NCBI RefSeq assembly: GCF_024172085.1
Contig: NZ_JAMZDZ010000001.1
Span: 806,001 to 870,000 of the forward strand
DNA length: 64,000 nucleotides
Source of the DNA: Hamadaea flava
GTDB taxonomy: Bacteria; Actinomycetota; Actinomycetes; Mycobacteriales; Micromonosporaceae
Direction: 5' to 3'
In this document: positions 34,092 to 43,122 of the stretch, one piece after another
Layout of the letters: each line of letters begins with the position of its first letter
How positions within the stretch are numbered: the first letter of the stretch is position 1
Program-made: the position numbers and the translations under genes
The notes under the pieces: model-generated
Databases searched by the model: none
What the model saw: the letters and a program-made list of their open reading frames with translations, nothing else
Told to the model about the DNA's origin: nothing

Positions 34092-35081
34092 ATGCAAGAC
34101 AGCATCACGCGCGTCACCCTGACGCGTCGGGGGGCGCTCACCGCCTTCGCCTTGGCTCTGCCCCTCGCGGCCTCCGCCTGCGGCGAGGACACCCCGTCGA
34201 CCTCCAACTCCGGCGGCGGCACCACGACCGTCAAGGTCGGCGTCATCTCGATCATCGACGTCGCCCCCATCTACCTCGGCGTCAGCAAGGGCTTCTTCAA
34301 GGACGCGGGTCTCGACCTGAAGCTGGAGACCGCCTCCGGCGGCGCGGCCATCGTGCCCGCGGTCGTCGCCGGGCAGTACCAGTTCGGCTTCAGCAACACC
34401 GTCTCGCTGCTGCTGGCAAGCTCCAAGGGCCTCAAGCTCAAGGCGGTCGCGGCCGGCGTCAGCACCGTCGGGACCGAGGGCAAGGACTTCGGCGCCGTCG
34501 TGGTCAAGGCCGACAGCCCGATCAAGTCCGCGGCCGACCTGGCGGGCAAGAAGATCGCGGTCAACACGCTCAACAACATCAACACGACCACGGTCAACGA
34601 GGTGGTACGCAAGGCGGGCGGCGACCCGTCCAAGATCACGTACGTCGAGCTGGGGTTCCCCGACATCGTCGCGGCGATCGCGAAGGGTGACGTCGACGCC
34701 GGGCAGGTCGTCGAGCCGTTCCTCACCACCGCGACGCAGGCCGGCAACCGGCAGGTCGTGTCCAACTACGCCGGCACCGACCCGAACCTCACCGTAGCGG
34801 CGTACTTCACCTCGGCGGACTACGCGAGCAAGAGCCCGAAGGTCGTCGAGTCGTTCAAGACCGCCATGACCAAGTCCCTCACGTACGCCAACGAGCACCC
34901 CGACGAGGTGCGCGCCATCCTCGCCACCTACACCAAGATCGACGCGAAGGTCAGCGCCGCCGTCATCCTCCCCCGTTGGACCGGCACGATCGACCAGGCG
35001 TCCGTGGCCAAGCTCGCCGAACTGGCCCAGAAGGACGGCTTCCTGACGGCCACCCCCGACATCGCGGCCCTGATCGGCTGA
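34092..35081 (+). CDS. NitT/TauT-type ABC solute-binding lipoprotein
   Basis: The 329-residue product has a lipoprotein signal ending in LAASACG. The domain pattern is SsuA/ThiY-like (DVAPIYLGVSKGFFKDAGLDL near the start, FGFSNTVSL later). Proteins of this type bind sulfonates, pyrimidine precursors or aromatic acids. The gene begins an operon with two permeases, an ATPase, an RraA-family aldolase, a LigJ-type hydratase and a GntR regulator. The ligand is therefore probably an aromatic acid such as gallate. A paralog lies at 42040-43011. Confidence 0.88.
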   Translation: MQDSITRVTLTRRGALTAFALALPLAASACGEDTPSTSNSGGGTTTVKVGVISIIDVAPIYLGVSKGFFKDAGLDLKLETASGGAAIVPAVVAGQYQFGFSNTVSLLLASSKGLKLKAVAAGVSTVGTEGKDFGAVVVKADSPIKSAADLAGKKIAVNTLNNINTTTVNEVVRKAGGDPSKITYVELGFPDIVAAIAKGDVDAGQVVEPFLTTATQAGNRQVVSNYAGTDPNLTVAAYFTSADYASKSPKVVESFKTAMTKSLTYANEHPDEVRAILATYTKIDAKVSAAVILPRWTGTIDQASVAKLAELAQKDGFLTATPDIAALIG

Positions 35082-35090
35082 TCGAGCGTC

Positions 35091-35921
35091 ATGTCCCTCC
35101 CCGCGACGACGTCGAGTCCGGTGGCCGGGCGGAAGTTCCGTCCGGCCGCCGGCCGCCGAACCGATCTGTTCCTGGGCGCGCTCGGTCTGGTCTGCGTACT
35201 GCTGCTGATCGAGATCGTGTCCCGCACCGGCCTGGTCGACTCCCAGTTCCTGCCGCCCGCCAGCCGCATGGGCGCGGCCCTGGTCACCGATCTGGGTCAG
35301 CGTGACTTCTGGATCGCGTTCGGCCAGACCGTCCGCGGCTGGGCGATCGGCCTCGCCCTCGCGATGCTGCTGGGCATCGCGGTCGGCGTGGTCGTGGGCA
35401 GCGTCCCGTTCCTGCGCCGGGCGACCGCGTCCACCATCGAGTTCCTGCGCCCGATCCCGTCGGTCGCGCTCATCCCGCTCGTCGTGCTCATCTACGGCAG
35501 CCAGCCGCAGTCGGCCCTGATCCTCGTGGTGTACGCGTCGTTCTGGCAGATCCTGGTGCAGGTGCTCTACGGCGTCGCCGACGTCGACCCGGTGGTCCGC
35601 GACACCGCGCACTCCTACCGGTTCACTCGCTGGACGGTGTTCCGCACGGTCGTCTGGCCCACCGCATTGCCGTACGTGGTCACCGGGTTCCGGCTGGCCG
35701 CCGCAGTCGCGTTGGTTCTGGAGATCACCGCCGAACTGGTCATCGGCGTACCGGGGCTGGGGCAGATGATCGGCGTCGCCCAGTCGTCGGCCGCCGTGCC
35801 CGAAACGTATGCCCTGGTCATCGTGGTCGGCCTGATCGGCGTCGTCGTCAACGTGTTCGCCCGCCGCGTTGAACGGCACGTCCTGCGGTGGCACGCCTCG
35901 GTGCGGAAGGACCTGTCGTGA
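35091..35921 (+). CDS. ABC transporter permease, SsuC/TauC type
   Basis: The 276-residue product is a membrane protein with about six helices. It has an EAA-like loop (RDTAHSYRFTRWTVFRTVVWP) typical of NitT/TauT importers. It follows the binding protein gene by nine bases and overlaps the next permease gene. The two permeases differ in sequence, so the pore is probably a heterodimer. Confidence 0.88.
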   Translation: MSLPATTSSPVAGRKFRPAAGRRTDLFLGALGLVCVLLLIEIVSRTGLVDSQFLPPASRMGAALVTDLGQRDFWIAFGQTVRGWAIGLALAMLLGIAVGVVVGSVPFLRRATASTIEFLRPIPSVALIPLVVLIYGSQPQSALILVVYASFWQILVQVLYGVADVDPVVRDTAHSYRFTRWTVFRTVVWPTALPYVVTGFRLAAAVALVLEITAELVIGVPGLGQMIGVAQSSAAVPETYALVIVVGLIGVVVNVFARRVERHVLRWHASVRKDLS

Positions 35922-36697
35922 GAAAAGTCGTCGTAGGACTGCTGTTCGCGGTTGGGCTGCCGATCCTCCTGATCGCCGGCTGGTGGGTCGTCTCCGACGG
36001 CTCCACCAGCTTCTTCTGGCCGCCGCTGGCGGAGATCGTGCGGGTGTTCCCTAAGACCTGGCAGGGCGACCGGATCACCGCCGACGTGCTGCCCAGCCTG
36101 GCGCGGCTCGGCCTCGGCTACGCGATCGCGCTGATCTGCGGCATCGGCATCGGCGCGGCCATCGGCCTCAACCCGCGGCTGCGCGCCTTCGCCGAACCGA
36201 CGCTGGAGTTCTTCCGGGCCATCCCGCCGCCCGTGTTGATCCCGGTGATCGCCCTGTTCGCCGGGTACACCGGCTGGACGGCCAAGGTGGTCACCATCTC
36301 GCTGGGCTGCCTGTGGCCGATCCTGCTCAACGCGGTCGAAGGCGTACGCGGGCTGGACGAGGTGCTGCTGGACACCGCGCGGTCCTATCGGCTGCGGCGG
36401 CGTACACGGCTGCTGAACGTGGTGCTGCGCGGGGCCAGCCCGCAGATCGCCGCCGGCGCCCGGCAGGCGTTGTCGATCGGCGTGATCCTCATGGTCGTCA
36501 GCGAGCTGTTCGGGGCCAACCGCGGGCTCGGCGCGTCCATCGTGCAGTTCCAGCGCTCGTTCGCCATCCCGGAGATGTGGACCGGCATCATCCTGCTCGG
36601 CCTCATCGGATTCCTGTTGTCGGTGGTCTTCCGCTTCGTCGAGCACCGCAGCCTAGCCTGGTACCGCGGCCTGCGCCGCACGGACCGGAGATTGTGA
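35918..36697 (+). CDS. ABC transporter permease, SsuC/TauC type
   Basis: The 259-residue product is the second permease of the importer, with about six helices and the loop LDTARSYRLRRRTRLLNVVL. The GTG start at 35918 overlaps the stop of the first permease gene (GTGA). It is followed after seven bases by the ATPase gene. Confidence 0.88.
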   Translation: MRKVVVGLLFAVGLPILLIAGWWVVSDGSTSFFWPPLAEIVRVFPKTWQGDRITADVLPSLARLGLGYAIALICGIGIGAAIGLNPRLRAFAEPTLEFFRAIPPPVLIPVIALFAGYTGWTAKVVTISLGCLWPILLNAVEGVRGLDEVLLDTARSYRLRRRTRLLNVVLRGASPQIAAGARQALSIGVILMVVSELFGANRGLGASIVQFQRSFAIPEMWTGIILLGLIGFLLSVVFRFVEHRSLAWYRGLRRTDRRL

Positions 36698-36704
36698 GTT
36701 CTCG

Positions 36705-37523
36705 ATGTCCACAGTCCTCACCGAAACGGTCGCGCTGGACGTCAGCGGACTGCGCAAGACCTACGAAGGGCACGGCGAACCCGTCGAGGCCATCCGCGAC
36801 CTGACCTTCGAGGTACGCCGCGGCGCGCTGGTTTGCGTCGTCGGCCCGTCCGGCGCGGGCAAGACCACCCTGCTGCGGTGTGTCGCCGGTTTGCTCGGCA
36901 GCTCCGCCGGGCAGGTGACCCTCGACGGCGCGGCCGTCACCGGCCCGCCCGCCGGGATGGCGGTCGTCTTCCAGGAATACGGCCGCAGCCTGTTCCCCTG
37001 GCTGACCGTACGCCAGAACGTCGAGCTGCCGCTGAAGGAGAAGCGGGTCCCCCGCGCGGATCGGCAGCGCCTGGTGGACGAGGCACTGGCCGCCGTCGGC
37101 CTGTCCGACAGCGGCAGAGCCCATCCGTGGCAGCTGTCCGGCGGCATGCAGCAGCGGGTCGCCATCGCCCGCGCGGTCGCGTACGAGCCGTCGGTGCTGC
37201 TGATGGACGAGCCGTTCGCCGCCGTCGACGCGCAGACCCGGGCCGACCTGGAAGACCTCGTCCGGTCGTTGTGGAAGCGACTCGGCGTCACCGTCCTGTT
37301 CGTCACGCACGACATCGACGAGGCGGTCTACCTGGCGCAGCGGGTCCTGGTGCTGTCCAACCGGCCGACCGTCGTCCTGGAAGACGTCGCGATCGACCTC
37401 CCCGACGAGCGCGACCAGCTCCAGACCCGGTCCCTGCCGCGCTTCGCCGAGCTGCGCCGCCACGTCTACGAACTGATCCAGCTGGCCAAGAAGGGCCACC
37501 GGCCGGGAACCGAGGGAGTCTAG
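36705..37523 (+). CDS. ABC transporter ATP-binding protein, SsuB/TauB type
   Basis: The 272-residue product has Walker A GPSGAGKTT, signature LSGGMQQR, Walker B LLMDEPFAAVD and the switch His in FVTHDIDEAV. It drives the importer formed by the preceding permeases. Its stop is immediately followed by the ATG of the aldolase gene, which indicates co-translation with the catabolic enzymes. Confidence 0.92.
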   Translation: MSTVLTETVALDVSGLRKTYEGHGEPVEAIRDLTFEVRRGALVCVVGPSGAGKTTLLRCVAGLLGSSAGQVTLDGAAVTGPPAGMAVVFQEYGRSLFPWLTVRQNVELPLKEKRVPRADRQRLVDEALAAVGLSDSGRAHPWQLSGGMQQRVAIARAVAYEPSVLLMDEPFAAVDAQTRADLEDLVRSLWKRLGVTVLFVTHDIDEAVYLAQRVLVLSNRPTVVLEDVAIDLPDERDQLQTRSLPRFAELRRHVYELIQLAKKGHRPGTEGV

Positions 37524-38213
37524 ATGCCGCTCGTCGTCCGCAACACGCCCCGGACCGCACTGGACATCGTGGACGGACTGGGCGCCTGCGGGGTCGCCAC
37601 CGTCCACGAGGCACAGGGCCGCACCGGGCTGCTGCACCACCGCCTGCGCCCGGTGTACGCCGGGGCGGCCGTCGCCGGGACCGCGCTCACCTGCACCGTC
37701 GCGCCCGGCGACAACTGGACCATCCACGTGGCCGTCGAGCAGGCCCGGCCGGGCGACGTGCTGGTGGTGACGCCGACCAGCCCGTGCACCGACGGCTACC
37801 TCGGCGACCTGCTCGCCGAAAGCCTGCGGGCACACGGCGTACGCGGAGTGGTCATCGACGCCGGCGTCCGCGACGTGCGCAGCCTCACCGAACTGCGCTT
37901 CCCGGTGTGGTCGGCGGCGGTGTCCGCCCAGGGCACGGTCAAGCAGACCCCCGGCGACTGCCAGGTCCCGATCGTCGTCGCGGGCGCCCTGATCCACCCC
38001 GGGGACGTCATCGTCGCCGACGACGACGGCGTGGTGTGCGTACCCCGGGTGGACGCGAAACAGGTGCTGGCCAAGGCCGAGGCCCGCGTCGCCAACGAGG
38101 CCGGCAAACGCGCCCGGCTCGCCTCCGGCGAACTCGGCCTCGACATGTACGCCATGCGCGAAGACCTGGCCGCCAAGGGACTGGTCTACGAAGACTGGAC
38201 GGAGCAGCAGTGA
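37524..38213 (+). CDS. RraA-family 4-carboxy-4-hydroxy-2-oxoadipate aldolase (LigK/GalC-like)
   Basis: The 229-residue product has the HMG/CHA aldolase pattern with [37 protein letters not shown] and RDVRSL. The Arg and Asp of the VVIDAGVRD stretch contact pyruvate and the metal ion in this family. Such enzymes split 4-carboxy-4-hydroxy-2-oxoadipate into pyruvate and oxaloacetate, the last step of the gallate and protocatechuate 4,5-cleavage routes. It overlaps the downstream hydratase gene (GTGA). Confidence 0.85.
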   Translation: MPLVVRNTPRTALDIVDGLGACGVATVHEAQGRTGLLHHRLRPVYAGAAVAGTALTCTVAPGDNWTIHVAVEQARPGDVLVVTPTSPCTDGYLGDLLAESLRAHGVRGVVIDAGVRDVRSLTELRFPVWSAAVSAQGTVKQTPGDCQVPIVVAGALIHPGDVIVADDDGVVCVPRVDAKQVLAKAEARVANEAGKRARLASGELGLDMYAMREDLAAKGLVYEDWTEQQ

Positions 38214-39223
38214 TCATCGACTGCCACGGGCACTACACCACCGCCCCGGCGGCCCATTCCGAGTGGCGGGAGGACCAGCTGCAGACCTTCCTGACCGGCC
38301 GGCCCCAGTCGGCGTACCCGTCGATCTCCGATGACGCGATCCGCGAGAGCGTCGAGACCAACCAGTTGCGCCTGTTGCGCGAGCGCGGCGCGGACCTGAC
38401 CATCTTCTCGCCGCGCGCCTCGGCGATGGGCCACCACGAGGGCGACCTGGCGACGGGCATCGCCTGGGCGCGGGCCTGCAACGACCTGATCGCGCGGGTG
38501 ACCGAGCTGTTCCCCCAGTCGTTCGCGGGCGTGTGCCAACTGCCCCAATACGCCGGCGAACCGCTCGACGCCGCCGTGGCCGAACTGCGTCGCTGCGTCG
38601 ACCTGGGGTTCGTCGGGCTGAACCTGAACCCCGACCCGAGCGGCGCGCGGTGGACCTCCCCGCCGTTGACCGACCCCTACTGGTTCCCGCTGTACGAGGC
38701 GATGTGCGACCTGGACGTGCCGGGCATGGTGCACGTCTCGGCGAGCTGCACGCCGGTCTTCCACGCGACCGGCGCGCACTACCTCAACGCCGACACGACC
38801 GCGTTCATGCAGTTACTGCAAGGCGACCTGTTCGCCACGTTCCCACAACTGCGGCTGATCATCCCGCACGGCGGCGGCGCGGTCCCCTACCACTGGGGCC
38901 GCTACCGGGGCCTGGCCGACATGCTCGGCAAGCCGCCGCTGGCCACGCACCTGATGAACAACGTCTTCTTCGACACCTGCGTCTACCACCAACCCGGCAT
39001 CGACCTGCTGTTCGAGGTGATCGGGCTGGACAACATCCTGTTCGGCTCGGAGATGATCGGAGCCGTACGCGGCATCGATCCCACGACGGGGCACCACTTC
39101 GACGACACCAAGCGATACGTCGACGCGCTGCCGCTGACCGACGCCGAACGCGCGCAGGTCTACTCCGGCAACGCCCGGCGGGTCTACCCACGCCTGCAAG
39201 CCCGGCTGACGTCTACGCTATGA
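38210..39223 (+). CDS. ligJ: 4-oxalomesaconate hydratase, amidohydrolase type (LigJ-like)
   Basis: The 337-residue product strongly matches LigJ as I remember it from Sphingobium SYK-6. It shares the opening [52 protein letters not shown] and [17 protein letters not shown]. LigJ uses zinc to add water to oxalomesaconate, giving the substrate of the aldolase encoded just upstream. The GTG start at 38210 overlaps the aldolase stop (GTGA). The stop overlaps the ATG of the regulator gene downstream (ATGA). Confidence 0.93.
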   Translation: MIIDCHGHYTTAPAAHSEWREDQLQTFLTGRPQSAYPSISDDAIRESVETNQLRLLRERGADLTIFSPRASAMGHHEGDLATGIAWARACNDLIARVTELFPQSFAGVCQLPQYAGEPLDAAVAELRRCVDLGFVGLNLNPDPSGARWTSPPLTDPYWFPLYEAMCDLDVPGMVHVSASCTPVFHATGAHYLNADTTAFMQLLQGDLFATFPQLRLIIPHGGGAVPYHWGRYRGLADMLGKPPLATHLMNNVFFDTCVYHQPGIDLLFEVIGLDNILFGSEMIGAVRGIDPTTGHHFDDTKRYVDALPLTDAERAQVYSGNARRVYPRLQARLTSTL

Positions 39224-39888
39224 GAGTTGCACCGGGACGGGAGGGGTCGCGCGTCGTGCGTACTGAGGAGCCAGAGGTCGCCATCGCCGACCAGATCCGG
39301 TCGGCGATCCTGGCCGGGGACTTCGCGCCGGGGCAACGGCTGGTCGAGGCCGAGCTGTCGGCCAGGTACGACGCCAGCCGGGGCACCGTCCGCTCGGCGC
39401 TGATCGACCTGACCCACGCCGGGCTCGTCGAACGCATCGCCAACGTCGGCGCCCGAGTGCGTACGGTCAGCGTCGAGGAGGCCATCGCCATCACCGAGGT
39501 GCGCATGGTCGTGGAAGGACTGTGCGCGGCCAAGGCCGCCGAACGGGTCACCGACGCCGAGGCCGCGGAACTGCGCGCCCTCGGCCGGCGGATGACCGAG
39601 GCGGTCAAGGGCGGCGAGATGATGGTCTACTCGCAGCTCAACACCACGCTGCACGACCGCATCTGTGAGATCGCCGCCCAGCCGGTCGCCGCCGAAGTCC
39701 TGGCCAACCTGCGCGCCCGCAACGTGCGGCACCAGTTCCGGCTCGCGCTGCGGCCCGGCCGCCCGCAACGGTCGCTGCCCGAACACCTCGCGATCATCGA
39801 CGAGGTCTGCTCGCGCAGCCCCGAGGGCGCCGAACGCGCGGCCCGGCGGCACGTCGCCAGCGTCATCGACGCGCTGCGCGAGATCTAA
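39220..39888 (+). CDS. GntR-family regulator with FCD domain (paralog 2)
   Basis: The 222-residue product shares most of its residues with the regulator encoded at 33322-33936, including the identical run VRHQFRLALRPGRPQ. It has the same winged helix and FCD layout. It overlaps the hydratase stop (ATGA). A GTG at 39256 with GGGAGGGG before it is an alternative start. It ends the transporter/hydratase operon and likely provides feedback through the ATTGTCAACAAT-like sites. Confidence 0.85.
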   Translation: MRVAPGREGSRVVRTEEPEVAIADQIRSAILAGDFAPGQRLVEAELSARYDASRGTVRSALIDLTHAGLVERIANVGARVRTVSVEEAIAITEVRMVVEGLCAAKAAERVTDAEAAELRALGRRMTEAVKGGEMMVYSQLNTTLHDRICEIAAQPVAAEVLANLRARNVRHQFRLALRPGRPQRSLPEHLAIIDEVCSRSPEGAERAARRHVASVIDALREI

Positions 39889-39950
39889 CGCTCGCACGCC
39901 CTTTTTTGCGCGCTCGGTCGACCCCGTCTTTCCGCGCGATCATGAACTAT

Positions 39951-39966
39951 CGGTCGTGATCGACCG
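39951..39966. terminator. short hairpin after the aromatic operon
   Basis: CGGTCG (39951-39956) pairs with CGACCG (39961-39966) around TGAT. It lies downstream of the regulator stop and of a six-T run (39902-39907). It could contribute to transcription ending before the tannase gene, but it is short and lacks a following T-tract. Confidence 0.35.
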
Positions 39967-40065
39967 GCGTGTCGTGTCCCGGCCGCCCTGATCATTCCCC
40001 GGACGGCCTGATCAACTTCGCGTCTCCGTTAAGCGCACAATTTCGTCGCGCAGATTGCTTTACAT

Positions 40066-40077
40066 ATTGTTGACATT
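40066..40077. promoter_or_regulatory. GntR/FadR-type operator ATTGTTGACATT (site 3)
   Basis: This site lies 49 bases before the start of the tannase-family gene and includes a TTGACA -35-like hexamer (40070-40075). A bound repressor could therefore block RNA polymerase directly. It is the exact reverse complement of the site at 34009-34020. Confidence 0.65.
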
Positions 40078-40126
40078 CTGCGTATGGTCGCCGTCATCCG
40101 CTCCGCTCGATAGAGAAGGAGACCCG

Positions 40127-41845
40127 ATGCGTACACCCATCTCCGTCGGCCTGATCGCCGTCCTCACCGCTGTCACCGTCGTGTTCGGACCCGGCGCCTC
40201 GGCGGGCCGCCCGGCCACCGCCGACGGTCTGGCCGACCTGCCCGCCCTGTCCCCCGTCCTGGCCTGTGCCGACGTGCCCGGGCTCGACCTGACCGGGGTG
40301 ACCGACGCCCCGGTGACGATCCGGTCGGCGACCGTCGTCGGCGGCAACTGCGAGGTGCAGGGCAGCATCGCCCCGGCCGACACCATCGTGCTGCGCCTGC
40401 CGGTCAACGGCTGGACCCAGCGCTACGTGCAGACCGGCTGCGGCGGGCTGTGCGGCAACGCCCGCATCTCCTATCCGCAGGCGGCGACCTGCCCGGTCAT
40501 CGCCGACGGCACCGTCGCCAGCGCCACCACCGACATGGGCCACCAGGGCCAAAACGACGGCTCCTGGGCGGCCGGCAACCCGCAGGCGCAGATCGACTTC
40601 GCGTACCGGGGCGTGCACGTCACCGCGCAGGTCGCCAAGGCCGTCATCACCCGCTTCTACGGGCACGCACCCCGGTACTCGTACTTCATCGGCTGCTCCG
40701 ACGGCGGGCGCGAGGCGCTCATGGAGGCGCAGCGCCATCCGCACGACTTCGACGGCATCGCCGCCGGCGCGCCGGCCAACAACATGGTCGTGCAGAACAC
40801 CTTCCACCACGGCTGGAACGTCGTGACCAACAAGGACGCAGCCGGGAACTTCATCCTCCTGGCCGACAAGCTGCCGCTGATCCACCAAGCGGTGCTCGAC
40901 GCGTGCGACCGGCTCGACGGGGTCGCCGACGGCGTACTGGACGATCCGCGGCAGTGCCGGTTCGATCCCGCCACCCTGATCTGCACGGCCGGACAGGCCG
41001 CCTCTACCTGCCTGTCCACTGCCGAAGCCGGCGTCGTACGCCGGCTGCACGACGGCGCGGTGGACGCCCAGGGCCGGCGGCTCGAAGTCGCCATCGCGCA
41101 CGAGTGGGGCTCCGAACTGGAATGGACCCTGTTCGTGCCGACCGCGCAAGGGCAGACCGTGGCCAGCGAGAACTTCGCCCTGTCCTACCTGCGCTACCTG
41201 CGCGACCCGAACCAGGCCGACCCGGCGTACCAACTGTCCGACCTGGACTTCACCGTCGAGTCGTTCTGGCGCGTCGTGCAGTCCTCGTCCTACATGGCCG
41301 CAATGGACCCGGACCTGTCGGCGTTCCAGCGCGGCGGCGGCAAGCTCGTGCTCTGGCACGGCTGGAACGATCAGCACATCTCACCGCAGACCACGTTGGC
41401 GTACTACGACGCGATGCGCCAGACGATGGGACAGCGCACCGTCGACGGGTTCGCCAAGCTGTTCCTGTTCCCCGGAATGGCGCACTGCGGCGGCGGCGCT
41501 GGGCCGAACACGTTCGACGTCCTCACCCCGGTGATGGCGTGGGTCGAGAGCGGACGGACGCCGTCGGCGATCGTCGCGTCCACCGTGGCCGACGGCACGG
41601 TCACCCGCACCCGCCCCGTGTACGCGTACCCGGCCGTCGCCCGCTATGACGGCACGGGCAGCACCGACGACGCCGGGAACTTCGTCCCCGTGACTCCGCG
41701 TCACCAGCCGGCCGACGACTACACCTGGGTCGGGCAACGCCTCTACTCCCACGGCTATCAGACCTGGTGCACCGCGTACGGGACGGATCTGGTCTGCCGC
41801 CCGGCGGACACCTGGCTGACCCGCCGGCAGCGAGTGACGGCCTGA
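40127..41845 (+). CDS. secreted tannase/feruloyl esterase family hydrolase
   Basis: The 572-residue product has a signal peptide (about 26 residues, ending near GASA). It is an alpha/beta hydrolase of the tannase family, with GCSDGGREAL holding the Ser, DQHISP the Asp and GMAHCGGG the His. These form the CS-D-HC arrangement in which a disulfide joins the two catalytic segments. Members release gallate or ferulate from esters. This fits upstream supply of gallate to the meta-cleavage enzymes of the locus. A GAAGGAGA ribosome site supports the ATG at 40127. Confidence 0.9.
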   Translation: MRTPISVGLIAVLTAVTVVFGPGASAGRPATADGLADLPALSPVLACADVPGLDLTGVTDAPVTIRSATVVGGNCEVQGSIAPADTIVLRLPVNGWTQRYVQTGCGGLCGNARISYPQAATCPVIADGTVASATTDMGHQGQNDGSWAAGNPQAQIDFAYRGVHVTAQVAKAVITRFYGHAPRYSYFIGCSDGGREALMEAQRHPHDFDGIAAGAPANNMVVQNTFHHGWNVVTNKDAAGNFILLADKLPLIHQAVLDACDRLDGVADGVLDDPRQCRFDPATLICTAGQAASTCLSTAEAGVVRRLHDGAVDAQGRRLEVAIAHEWGSELEWTLFVPTAQGQTVASENFALSYLRYLRDPNQADPAYQLSDLDFTVESFWRVVQSSSYMAAMDPDLSAFQRGGGKLVLWHGWNDQHISPQTTLAYYDAMRQTMGQRTVDGFAKLFLFPGMAHCGGGAGPNTFDVLTPVMAWVESGRTPSAIVASTVADGTVTRTRPVYAYPAVARYDGTGSTDDAGNFVPVTPRHQPADDYTWVGQRLYSHGYQTWCTAYGTDLVCRPADTWLTRRQRVTA

Positions 41846-42039
41846 TCGGCTCCTTTCGGCGGCCCCGGCCGGGCGTCCGGCCGGGGCCACTCGTCACTTC
41901 GCCCCACGTAACGACCCCATCGCCGCGGCGGGCCACCCGCTGCGGGCGAGACGGTCGCCCGCTTCGCAACCGGCGATTGTCGTAAGGATTGATGACGATC
42001 TTGTGCCTGCCGGTGCCAGACTCCGCCAGGAGGTTTCCC

Positions 42040-43011
42040 ATGCCCACGACAAGGACCACGAGAAGACAGTTCTCCCGGCTCGCCCTCGCCGGCCTGGCCG
42101 CCCCGGTGCTCGCAGCGTGCGGCGCCGGCGAGGACGAGACCTCGCCGTCCGGCGCGCCGGACAAGGTGACCGTGGGCATCGTGCCGATCATCGACGTCGC
42201 CCCGATCTACCTGGGCAAGGAGCGCGGCTACTTCAGCAAGCGCGGCATCGACCTAGCCCTGACGCAGGCGCAGAGCGGCGCCGCCGTGCTGCCCGGCGTC
42301 GTCAGCGGCGAGTTCTTGTTCGGCTTCAGCAACATCGTCTCGCTGATGCTGGCACAGGCCAAGAACACCGCCGTCAAGGCCGTCGCCAACGGGGTCAACA
42401 CCACCGGCGAGCCGAGCCATGACTTCTCCGGCCTGATCGTCAAGGACCCGAAGATCACGTCCACCAAGGACCTGGAGGGCAGGACGGTCGCGACCAACGC
42501 GCTGAAGAACATCGTGGACACCTCGGTGAAGGAGATCGTCCGCAAGGACGACGGCGACTGGCGAAAGATCAAGTTCGTCGAGATGCCCTTCGCCGACATG
42601 GCCGCCGCCCTGGAGGAGGACAAGATCCAGGCCATGTTCGTCGTCGAGCCGTTCCTGTCCGCCGCCCACGCCAAAGGCTGGCGCAGCCTCGGCTCCTTCG
42701 CCGACGTCGACCCCAAACTGTGCGTCGCGCTCTACTTCACCTCGACGCAGCTCGCCGTCCAGAAACCCGACCTGGTCCACCGGTTCGCGCTGGCCATGGC
42801 CGAATCCCTCGAGTACGCCGACAGCCACGCCAACGCCGCGCGCCAGATCGTGACCACCTACACGAAGATCAAGATCGAGCAGGTCGCCGCGATGACGCTG
42901 CCGCGCTGGCTGACCGACATCGACCGGACCTCCATCGAGACGATGAGCGGCGTGCTGGTGTCGACCGGGCTGCTCGCCGCGCCTGCCAACATGAACGTCC
43001 TGCTGCCGTGA
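42040..43011 (+). CDS. second NitT/TauT-type solute-binding lipoprotein
   Basis: The 323-residue product has a Tat-like RR in the signal (TRRQFSRLAL) and a lipobox AACG. Its pattern matches the first binding protein of the locus (DVAPIYLGKERGYFSKRGIDL). No permease follows it, so it may share the importer encoded at 35091-37523 and widen its ligand range. The start at 42040 has a strong AGGAGG ribosome site. Its final codons are the first unit of a tandem repeat that continues past the stop. Confidence 0.85.
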   Translation: MPTTRTTRRQFSRLALAGLAAPVLAACGAGEDETSPSGAPDKVTVGIVPIIDVAPIYLGKERGYFSKRGIDLALTQAQSGAAVLPGVVSGEFLFGFSNIVSLMLAQAKNTAVKAVANGVNTTGEPSHDFSGLIVKDPKITSTKDLEGRTVATNALKNIVDTSVKEIVRKDDGDWRKIKFVEMPFADMAAALEEDKIQAMFVVEPFLSAAHAKGWRSLGSFADVDPKLCVALYFTSTQLAVQKPDLVHRFALAMAESLEYADSHANAARQIVTTYTKIKIEQVAAMTLPRWLTDIDRTSIETMSGVLVSTGLLAAPANMNVLLP

Positions 43012-43118
43012 CGTCCTGCCGCGCCGCCGTCTGCTGCCGTGCCGTCTGCCGCCGTGACGTCTGCTGAGGTCCGTCTGCTGCCGTGCCGTCTGCTGCCGTG
43101 ACGTCTGCTGCCGTGACC
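42996..43118. repeat. imperfect 15-bp tandem repeat at a gene end
   Basis: Units close to CGTCTGCTGCCGTGA repeat about seven times, in part degenerate, starting within the last codons of the solute-binding protein gene. The repeat fills the space up to the stop of the convergent SDR gene. The coding end of the gene appears to be the seed of the expansion. Array length may differ between strains. Confidence 0.8.
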
Positions 43119-43122
43119 GGCG

